From Thiocapsa sp. (lineage in GTDB: Bacteria > Pseudomonadota > Gammaproteobacteria > Chromatiales > Chromatiaceae), in contig NZ_CP073760.1 in NCBI RefSeq assembly GCF_018399035.1, forward strand, positions 2,732,001 through 2,796,000: 64,000 nucleotides of DNA, read 5' to 3'. The notes below the pieces were generated by a model. The model was not told the origin of the DNA and did no database searches. It saw nothing but the letters and a program-made list of their open reading frames with translations. The translations under genes were made by a program, and so were the position numbers. Of the stretch, positions 47,344 to 53,811 are shown piece by piece (position 1 is the first letter of the stretch; every line of letters starts with the position of its first letter).

Positions 47344-49382
47344 ACAGACCTCGACCCAGGCAACCAATTCCGACGCGTATCCTTTCTCGGGGCTCGCGAT
47401 GCCGCGATAGCTCAGCTCACGCTGCAAGGTCGGCTCGATGTGCCGGTGCATCAGATCGATACGCTCAGACGGCTGAAAGACCGGATGGGCCGCGGGCGTC
47501 CGAAAGACATCGCGATAGCGCTTTTCGATCGCCGGAGCGCGTTTGCCCTCCAGGTCGACGGCGATGGGAATGATGTAGGCGCCCGCGCCCGCGCCACCGC
47601 CGAAGGACTGTACCCACCACACACCGAGGGCGATCGGTTGCTCCAGGTCGCCCTTCGCGACCGCGCCGATCCCGGCCGGCGGCGCGCTTCGCCACCGCTC
47701 CGACAGCCGGCACAGGATCGGATGATCGAGCCCCATCAACACCAGCGCGTCGTCGGTTTGCGCGAGATCGCGATCCAGCGTGCAGAGGGTCGGCACCGAT
47801 TGAGGGTCGAGCGTCAATTCAAAACGGCACGCGTCGATCTCGCGGTAACGGCCGCCCTGATCTTCGACGGCCGCACGCAGGAAGGCGATCAGCCCCGCCT
47901 TGCCTGCGTCGAGATCGGCGAGGGGCTTGTAGTCGTCCAGGCTGAACCGATCCAGATCCTGAAACAGCTCGAAGACCACCAGACGCGCCTCGCGGGCGTT
48001 GCTCATGGCCGCTTCCAGCTCTTCACGGGTGCGTTTCAGCTCCGGATCGGAGAGTGCCTCGCGATAGAGCTGGTCGTAGCTCAGCCGGTCGTTCAACTGA
48101 CCGAGAATCTGACCACGCAGATCCTCCGTGACGTTGCCGTGCTCGTCGACCTTGCCCAAGGTGCGTGCGATCTCGTTGAGCTTGTCGTTCAGCAGCAGGA
48201 AGATCCGGCCTTCAATGGTGTCGGAGAGGACCAGGTTGTAGACCTGCGCCGTGTCCTTCTGGCCATAGCGATGGATGCGGCGATCTTCTGGAAGATCGTC
48301 ATCACGAAACCCAGCGCCCGGCCCTGGTTGCCCTGCTGCTTGGCAAGATCGAATCCATCGAGCAAATACTCGCGCAGCTTGCCGTAGAAGGCCGTTTCGG
48401 CAGGGGCCATGACAAAGGATTCGGTATGGACCCAGCGGCGTGTAAAGAGCGGTGCGCCGTCCGGCGTGCAGGCATCGGCCTTGGTGCGGCGGTAGACCAC
48501 CGCGTTGAGCCGATGGCGTTCCTCGACCATCTCTTCGGGGCTCTTGAACAGGGTCGGATCGAGCAACTGGATCAGCATCCAGAAGCGAAAGTGATCGCCC
48601 TGGTGGGGGGTGGCGGACAACAGCAGCAGATCGCGCGCGTGGTCGCGCAGCGCCTCGGCGAGTTTGTAGTTCTCGGTCTTGCGGACTTTGCGGCCGTTGC
48701 GATAGGCGGACAGATGGTGCGCCTCGTCGAACACCACCAGATCCCAGGTCGGCGCCTCCTTCAGCCGTTTGATGCGCGCCGGTCGCTTCAGGGTGTCGAC
48801 GCTGGCGATGAGCCGGTCGTGCTTGGCGAAGGCGTTGCTCTTGCGGTCGGTGACGTCTCCCTCGGTGCCGAACACCTCGAAATCCAGGTTGAAGACCTCG
48901 TTCAGCTCGCGGTGCCAGTTGTTGACCAGGCCGGCGGGGACGACCATCAGGGCACGCGTCAGCTCGCCGCGACTGGCCAGCTCACGTAGGATCAGCGCCG
49001 TCTCGATCGTCTTGCCGAGCCCGACTTCGTCCGCCACCAGAAAGCGGCGGGGCGCGGCGGTCGCGACCTGATGCGTCAACACGACCTGATGCGGCAGCAG
49101 ATCGATCTGCGCGGAGGTCAGCGCCGCCGCGTTGTCCATCAAGGGCAGCGCGTGGGCCTCCAGATGCAGCCAGGCATGACGCAGTCGCTCGGCGCCGCCC
49201 TGAACATGCGCGATGATCGCCTCGGTGCGACTGGTGACGAGCTGGAGCGACGCGGCGAAGACCTGCCGCTCGCCGCCGGTGAAGAAGACCCGCACAGAGC
49301 CGTCGGAGGCGACGGCCAGCACCACCCCTTCGCCGAATTCGGGATGGCGGACGCGCTGTCCGGCTTGGAAATTCGTCTGCAT
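47341..49382 (-). pseudogene. SNF2/RapA-like helicase, broken by an internal deletion
   Basis: The first part (from ATG 49382) has a KOW/Tudor-like N-terminus (QRVRHPEFGEGVV), Walker A VADEVGLGKTIET (~116-128), DEAH at 219-222 (VVFDEAHHLSA) and LLLLSATPHQGDHF. Near 48280 it runs from MTIFQKIAAS into a frameshifted end and stops at 48189. In the other frame the same bases read RIHRYGQKDTAQVYNLVLSD, helicase motif VI, and continue open to 47341. Most of helicase domain 2 is therefore missing and the frame is lost: a deletion, not a simple frameshift. No full-length enzyme can be made. It is the expected helicase partner of the PglZ and DUF499 genes upstream. Its stop lies in repeat copy F. Confidence 0.85.
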
Positions 49383-49407
49383 CGTTGCGAGGCTCGATCC
49401 GGCGGGG

Positions 49408-49503
49408 TCAATCCTGAAGGCGCGTCTTGGCGGCTGAATAGACCTGAGCCAACTTGCGCCATTCGGCCACTGCGAACTCATGGAAGCGCAGCCTATAGGT
49501 CAT
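49408..49503 (-). pseudogene. Truncated RelE/ParE-like toxin
   Basis: The ATG at 49503 overlaps the antitoxin gene end as in intact phd-relE pairs and encodes MTYRLRFHEFAVAEWRKL, the start of RelE-family toxins. After about 18 residues it leaves the family (AQVYSAAKTRLQD) and stops at 31 residues. The toxin core and catalytic residues are gone. The foreign tail may be the 3' end of another deleted gene. Confidence 0.75.
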
Positions 49504-49738
49504 CGAGCGAGACATCGACAAAGGGACCGTCGGCGCGCTCACGAACGCGCGCGGCATCTTCGAGATCCTCGAGCTGAGTCATCAGCCGCTCGTAGAAATC
49601 CGCCGACAAGAGATAAGCCTCCGGTTGATTGCGGTTGAACACGGCGACCGGGTGGTCGTCCGCCTCCCGGAGGATGCTGGCATAGTGACGTTTGAGCTCG
49701 CTGACGCTCACTGCGACCTCGGCGAGGACAGTCTTCAT
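49493..49738 (-). CDS. Phd/YefM-family antitoxin
   Basis: The 81-residue protein has a Phd/YefM fold: VSVSELKRHYASILREADDHPVAVFNRNQPEAYLLSADFYERL (given here as two joined segments of the DNA-binding N-domain), and an acidic C-terminus that would bind the toxin. It would repress its own operon. Its toxin partner is reduced to a 31-residue remnant, so the antitoxin is now solitary, perhaps still neutralising other RelE-type toxins. Confidence 0.88.
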   Translation of the reverse strand: MKTVLAEVAVSVSELKRHYASILREADDHPVAVFNRNQPEAYLLSADFYERLMTQLEDLEDAARVRERADGPFVDVSLDDL

Positions 49739-49861
49739 TGTGCTTGACCCCTGATGGCTACTAAGTGCCGCGCCCCCAAAGATCTAAATAGAGAGACACG
49801 AATTGACAAATAGGGCGATTTCCGTGAATAGCCATCCCGACTGCGCATGCCGGGAAGACCC

Positions 49862-49887
49862 GTAGGGGAGAATTCATTCGCCCCTAC
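49862..49887. repeat. GTAGGGG palindrome
   Basis: GTAGGGG and CCCCTAC flank AGAATTCATTCG. This is a short perfect-arm palindrome in the ~210-base gene-free gap between the antitoxin and the unknown 173-residue gene. A diverged relative is at 22964. Confidence 0.65.
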
Positions 49888-49951
49888 ACACCAGTCGATC
49901 CTATCTCGGAAATAACCCAAGCATAAATCGGCGCGCATCGGCCTGTATCCA

Positions 49952-50473
49952 TCAACTAATCCGCGGATGATGCAGCCCGGCCCACTGTTTGCCGTCGTAG
50001 TCGGCGCCGGTGTCGTCGGTACTCAGCAGGCGCTCGACCTCGTTCTCGGCGCCGGAGAAGAGCCGACGGCCGATCGGCAAGCCGTCGGGGCCGGCATCGC
50101 GATGCTTCCAGTGGTAGGTCTCGCTCGCGCCATTCATGCTGATGCGGTTGCGGCCGCTCGGCACCCAGAGGATCAGACCGGCCTGGCCCTCGTAGAAGTC
50201 CTGAAAGGAGAAGACGGCCTCGCGCAGATCGGTTTCGAGCCATTGGGCGGCATCGTCGCCGGAGAGGACATCGAGACAACCCTCGAGCCCGGCGACAATC
50301 AGCGCGTCGCCATCGGCGGCGGGCAGCTCTTCAGGCCAGTCATCCACCAGGTCGAAGAACTGGCGCAGCGACAGCACCGCGCCCGGCGAGGCGAGTCCGG
50401 CAAGGACGTCGGCGTCCCAGAGCAGCGCAAAGCCGCGGCGGGACCAGCCCTGGTTGTAGCGCACGCGTACCAT
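49952..50473 (-). CDS. Unknown protein in the PglZ/helicase locus
   Basis: A 173-residue soluble protein with no family I recognise. Trp/Asp-rich segments include RRGFALLWDADVLAGLASPG, FFDLVDDWPEELPAADGDAL and GRNRISMNGASETYHWKHRD; the last resembles a small beta domain. There are no TM helices. It lies between the broken helicase with its TA remnant and the RAYT, in the same direction as PglZ and DUF499, and is probably an original small subunit of that system (inference). A REP palindrome sits 24 bases upstream of its start. Confidence 0.6.
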   Translation of the reverse strand: MVRVRYNQGWSRRGFALLWDADVLAGLASPGAVLSLRQFFDLVDDWPEELPAADGDALIVAGLEGCLDVLSGDDAAQWLETDLREAVFSFQDFYEGQAGLILWVPSGRNRISMNGASETYHWKHRDAGPDGLPIGRRLFSGAENEVERLLSTDDTGADYDGKQWAGLHHPRIS

Positions 50474-50497
50474 CCAAGCACCTCCTGCCTCTTCTCC

Positions 50498-50529
50498 GTA
50501 GGTTGGGCAAAGCGCAGCGTGCCCAACCC
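50498..50529. repeat. REP palindrome at the 3' side of the RAYT gene
   Basis: GGTTGGGCA (50501-50509) and TGCCCAACC (50520-50528) form a perfect stem preceded by GTA, around AAGCGCAGCG. It is 7 bases beyond the RAYT stop. The inverted copy at 51094 flanks the gene on its other side. Confidence 0.9.
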
Positions 50530-50535
50530 AAACCC

Positions 50536-51072
50536 TTATTCAAAGTTAAACCCCTGGATTTCGGTTGGCTCGATCCTGCCCCAATCGGGTGCATACCATC
50601 CTTTTTGAACGCACCGCTGGAACGAACTATATGGCCATTCTCCTGCTGACCGCGCATAACCATGCTTCACTGGATTGAAATGAATATAATCGATATGCCG
50701 CCGCCAGTCTTCTTCGTCGCGGATGGTATGTTCCCAAAATCGTCGCTGCCAAACCATCCGCTCCCGTTTTTGTCGTCTTGAATCCGATTGTTCAGCGGTT
50801 GCCCCAACACAGCCGATACTAAAATACCGCTTGATCCGGCTCCATCGCCCCGAAAAATCCCGATCCCCTTCAGGTAAATGCCATAGGGCATGCAGGTGGT
50901 CCGGCAGAATCACGATCGCATCCAAAGCGAATGGATACTTCTCGATCTCGCGTTTGAACGCCGCTCGCAGGCGATCGATATGGTCAGGTCGAGTCAGAAT
51001 GGGCTGACGCTCATAGGTCACGAGTGTAAAGAAGAAGCTCCCGCCGGATTGTTGCGATCTGCGATACCGCAT
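50536..51072 (-). mobile_element. REP-associated tyrosine transposase (RAYT)
   Basis: A 178-residue Y1 transposase of the TnpA_REP/RAYT group. The HUH metal motif is in ILPDHLHALWHLPEGD, and the catalytic Tyr in DYIHFNPVKHGYA. GGSFFFTLVTYERQPIL opens the conserved domain, and WQRRFWEHTIRDEEDW precedes the Tyr. Such enzymes nick single-stranded REP palindromes and are thought to spread them. Matching palindromes flank the gene in opposite orientation (50498, 51094), and further copies lie at 51918 and 53766, so it looks like a working local REP system. Coding is complete. Confidence 0.93.
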
Positions 51073-51093
51073 GATGTGCTCTCGCTGGCGTTT

Positions 51094-51124
51094 GGTTGGG
51101 CACGCTTCGCTTTGCCCAACCTAC
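51094..51124. repeat. REP palindrome at the 5' side of the RAYT gene
   Basis: GGTTGGGCA (51094-51102) and TGCCCAACC (51113-51121), ending in CTAC, are the inverse orientation of the copy at 50498. The pair brackets the transposase gene. Confidence 0.9.
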
Positions 51125-51127
51125 TTC

Positions 51128-51625
51128 CTAAGGATGCCGCACCGCCGCGCAGGCTCTTTCAATAACCGCGTCGGAAAGAAAATAGCCAGCCACTTTCAGC
51201 TCCATCAGGGATGTGCGCACATCATCGATCAGCCCCTGATGCTTTGCCTCGACCAGCAAGCCAGCAGTGCCCTTGAGCGCCAAACCATAGACATGGCGTG
51301 CGATACGGCGTCCGCGCTTTTCGTCGATGATCGCCATGCACGGCGAGAGATGCCGTGCCAACGCGATCACGGACGCTTCGCCGGGATCAAGCTCGACGAC
51401 CAGCAATGGGTCCGGCTCGGGAGCCGAGCACACACGCTCACGCCAGCGTGCTTCGGCAAGGCTTAGGCTCCCGGGTCGCCCGACGCCGGCCACGACGACC
51501 TCCTGAAAGACGATATCCGGAATCCAAAACTCGGGAAACAAGGCGTCCAACAGATCGAGCCGCCCGATCAGCGACAGCGCAACCAAGGGCCCGGCGTTGA
51601 TGACAGCGCGTTCGATAAGCATCAC
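51128..51625 (-). CDS. DUF3368 PIN-like toxin
   Basis: A 165-residue PIN-fold protein of the DUF3368 group. It begins with the strand and first acidic position (IERAVINAGPLVALSLIGRLD; Asn-Ala replaces the usual Asp-Ala/Ser), then ELDPGEASVIALARHL, AIIDEKRGRRIARHVYGL and a C-terminal LKVAGYFLSDAVIERA. PIN toxins cut RNA; this group is paired with UPF0175 antitoxins. It overlaps the UPF0175 gene by 4 bases. The change at the first acidic residue is worth noting when judging activity. Confidence 0.88.
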   Translation of the reverse strand: MMLIERAVINAGPLVALSLIGRLDLLDALFPEFWIPDIVFQEVVVAGVGRPGSLSLAEARWRERVCSAPEPDPLLVVELDPGEASVIALARHLSPCMAIIDEKRGRRIARHVYGLALKGTAGLLVEAKHQGLIDDVRTSLMELKVAGYFLSDAVIERACAAVRHP

Positions 51626-51867
51626 GCGAACTCTTCGTCCAGATCATCTCCGCTCAAATCGACCACCGGAACCCCGGCGCGGCCTGCGGCCAGAAGAAAG
51701 GCGACCCGCCCCATGCCGCAAAGCACTGCGGCTTTGCCCGAGGAGATTCGCCCCTGCTCGAACAATTTGAGCGCCAGCAGAAAACGCGCCTCATCGGCAA
51801 AGCTGTCCGTCAATTCCGCCGGCGAGGGCAACCCAGCCAGCGGTAGATCCAGTCTCAAGGTGTTCAT
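51622..51867 (-). CDS. UPF0175 family antitoxin
   Basis: The 81-residue protein matches UPF0175: FADEARFLLALKLFEQGRISSGKAAVLCGMGRVAFL, a small helix-turn-helix module (residues ~23-60, quoted as one region in two halves), then GVPVVDLSGDDLDEEFA. These proteins are the usual antitoxin partners of DUF3368 PIN toxins. The ATGA overlap with the toxin shows coupling. It would bind DNA and repress the pair. Confidence 0.9.
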   Translation of the reverse strand: MNTLRLDLPLAGLPSPAELTDSFADEARFLLALKLFEQGRISSGKAAVLCGMGRVAFLLAAGRAGVPVVDLSGDDLDEEFA

Positions 51868-51917
51868 GACTCACCGTCGATGTTGCAGAAGATCACACCG
51901 AATTCATGTGAAGCAAA

Positions 51918-51951
51918 GTAGGTTGGGCAAAGCGCAGCGTGCCCAACCTAC
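51918..51951. repeat. REP palindrome overlapping the vapC stop
   Basis: A perfect copy of GTAGGTTGGGCA ... TGCCCAACCTAC, 34 bases. Its right end covers the last codon and stop of the PIN toxin gene (minus strand). Confidence 0.9.
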
Positions 51952-52325
51952 TGGCGCACGAGCCGCGTCTCCGGCAGGTAGTCGCGGAACAGCCGATCAT
52001 AGGTGAGGATTTGCATCCCCTCGCATTGGGCCTGCGCGATCAGCAGACGATCGAAGGGGTCTTTGTGATGCGCGGGGAGGTCGAGTACGGCCTGAGCATG
52101 GCTCGGCGTGATATTGAGCCAACCGAATCCCTGTGCTTCGACATCCTCGACGATTCGGCGCGAAGGGAGTGTCATCTTGCCCAAGGCGTGCTTGATCGAC
52201 ATCTCCCAGACCGCGACCGCGCTGACAAAAGCCCCTGTCTGCTGGATCAGCGCGACCGTCTCGGGATCGGCCAGAGCATCCATCATCCAGTCGTACAGGA
52301 TGCAGGTATCAAGCAGCAGGCGCAT
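51948..52325 (-). CDS. VapC-family PIN toxin
   Basis: A 125-residue PIN-domain ribonuclease toxin. Acidic residues are in RLLLDTCILYDW (Asp), VSAVAVWEMSIKHALGK (Glu), HHKDPFDRLLIAQA (Asp) and LTYDRLFRDY (Asp); all four active-site positions are present. The start at 52325 overlaps the antitoxin gene by 17 bases, and the upstream open frame only shadows it. The last codons are formed by a REP palindrome. Confidence 0.92.
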   Translation of the reverse strand: MRLLLDTCILYDWMMDALADPETVALIQQTGAFVSAVAVWEMSIKHALGKMTLPSRRIVEDVEAQGFGWLNITPSHAQAVLDLPAHHKDPFDRLLIAQAQCEGMQILTYDRLFRDYLPETRLVRQ

Positions 52326-52560
52326 CGTCTTCGCCGGTGAAGAGTCGCTCGACCGCCTGATCCGTCTCGGGCGATCGCCATTCGGTGGAATAGGGCGCAA
52401 GCCCCTTCCAAGCGCCGGGCGACTTCACGCGGGGAGGCGCATAGGGAACGATACGGGCAATCGGTTTGCCGTTGCGCGCAATCAACACCTCTTCGCCGCG
52501 TTCCGCCGCGACGATTAGGCTGGAGAGTTGGCTTTTGGCTTCCAACATATTGACTTGCAT
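52309..52560 (-). CDS. Phd/VapB-type antitoxin
   Basis: The 83-residue protein begins MQVNMLEAKSQLSSLIVAAE and continues GEEVLIARNGKPIARIVPY, the Phd/YefM DNA-binding domain, with an acidic toxin-binding tail (VERLFTGEDDAPAA). It pairs with the overlapping PIN toxin. About 100 bases of gene-free sequence separate it from PglZ upstream. Confidence 0.9.
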   Translation of the reverse strand: MQVNMLEAKSQLSSLIVAAERGEEVLIARNGKPIARIVPYAPPRVKSPGAWKGLAPYSTEWRSPETDQAVERLFTGEDDAPAA

Positions 52561-52661
52561 TGGGTGCCTCCGAAGTCATGACTGGCTAATCTTAGCCAAG
52601 TCGATTCGGAGGCGCAAATGGCGTTTGGGTTGCGGATCTTGCCGGGTGATATCGAGCGCTT

Positions 52662-53660
52662 TCATCCTGCTTTACGTATCAACTCGACGAATGGCACCGC
52701 CACCTCCAGGATACTCAACCCGCCGTGCGTGAGCGTCGGATAACCACCCTGGCTCTTCCATTTACGCCGGCCATTGACGTAGAGGTGACGGCCGTGGGCG
52801 CTGTCGATGGCCAAATCGAGCGGCGGGGACCAGTTGCCCGGCTCCTCGGCGGATTCGACCGCGCGACCGCTTTTGAAGCGCCCCTTGAGAGACTCGGCCT
52901 CGTCCTTGCCGCTGTCGGGGAATTGGCCGCTGGCGGCATAGCCGTGATCGGCGGTCAGCACGAGCCGACGCCCGGTGGAAAGCCGTTCGACCAACGACCA
53001 GAAGGCATCGCCGGTGAGTTGGGTTTCAACCTCCTGCGTGAGCGTGGCGAGGCCCTGGCCGGGCTCGTCGTGGTCGTGGAGCCGGTGATCGGGCCATCGG
53101 TGCCAGAAGACCCAATCCGGCTCGGCGCCGATCAGCTTGGCGCAGTCGGCCCAGGCGATGTCGACAGATTCGGTGCGCGCGCCGGGGAGCTTGTGTGCAT
53201 TGCCTGCGCCGTTGTTGCCGAGCGCGGAACGTTGGGCAAAGCCGAGGGCCTTGGCGAAGGGGGTGGTGTTCGGCGGCAGCTCGGCACCGGTCGGGCGCGC
53301 CTGCTGGATGCTGTAACCCCGCAACTCGGCCTGGTGGAGGATCCAGGGCGCCTCGCGCAGGGAGAGTGCATCGAGGATGAGCACCGCTCGTCCGGGCGAT
53401 CGGCTGGCCCACCAGTCGCCGAGCGCTGGCGCGGTCCGCGGGACCGAGGTTTCGTAATCCGACCACAAATCCCAGCCGGCGGTCGCCAGCCAGTGGTCGA
53501 TCTCGCCGAGCGCTCGATCGCGCGCGTGGACCTCGGATGCCGCTTTGGCCGGCTCGATCGCTGCCGAGCAGAGGGTCCAGGCATGGTCGAGGATGGCCGC
53601 CCAGGCATCCGCCGGCGGCGCCTGCTGGAGGGTGCGGAGCAGTTCAAGTGGAAGGGCCAT
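52662..53660 (-). CDS. PglZ-domain protein (alkaline-phosphatase superfamily)
   Basis: A 332-residue PglZ protein. PglZ enzymes are alkaline-phosphatase-like and occur in BREX and related defence loci; their metals bind Asp/His at ILDALSLREAPW (~96-107), LVLTADHGYAASG (~233-245) and around THGGLSILEVAVPFVEL at the C-terminus. All are intact. The ATG at 53660 has an excellent AGGGAGGAC ribosome binding site; the frame open upstream is a REP-rich spacer. It lies between DUF499 and the TA pairs in the same direction. Confidence 0.88.
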   Translation of the reverse strand: MALPLELLRTLQQAPPADAWAAILDHAWTLCSAAIEPAKAASEVHARDRALGEIDHWLATAGWDLWSDYETSVPRTAPALGDWWASRSPGRAVLILDALSLREAPWILHQAELRGYSIQQARPTGAELPPNTTPFAKALGFAQRSALGNNGAGNAHKLPGARTESVDIAWADCAKLIGAEPDWVFWHRWPDHRLHDHDEPGQGLATLTQEVETQLTGDAFWSLVERLSTGRRLVLTADHGYAASGQFPDSGKDEAESLKGRFKSGRAVESAEEPGNWSPPLDLAIDSAHGRHLYVNGRRKWKSQGGYPTLTHGGLSILEVAVPFVELIRKAG

Positions 53661-53765
53661 CAGTCGTCCTCCCTGCGTAGGATGGGCAAAGCCCGCGCTC
53701 CAGGGTCTGGAAAGGAGCTCCGAGGATGGTCGGGCGTGCCCATGGTTCGCGCCTTGACCGTGATT

Positions 53766-53793
53766 CGTTGGGCACGCTGCGCTTTGCCCAATC
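53766..53793. repeat. REP palindrome between DUF499 and PglZ genes
   Basis: TTGGGCA ... TGCCCAA with GCGCTTTG-type core, a member of the RAYT-associated family; a half-copy (GTAGGATGGGCAAAGC) lies at 53677. Together they fill the ~150-base spacer between the two defence genes. Confidence 0.8.
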
Positions 53794-53811
53794 GACCAGA
53801 CGATAGCGCGG

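Noticed and set aside
47341..49382. Simple sequencing frameshift in the helicase
   Set aside because: Restoring the frame would still leave most of helicase domain 2 missing, so a deletion is needed to explain it.
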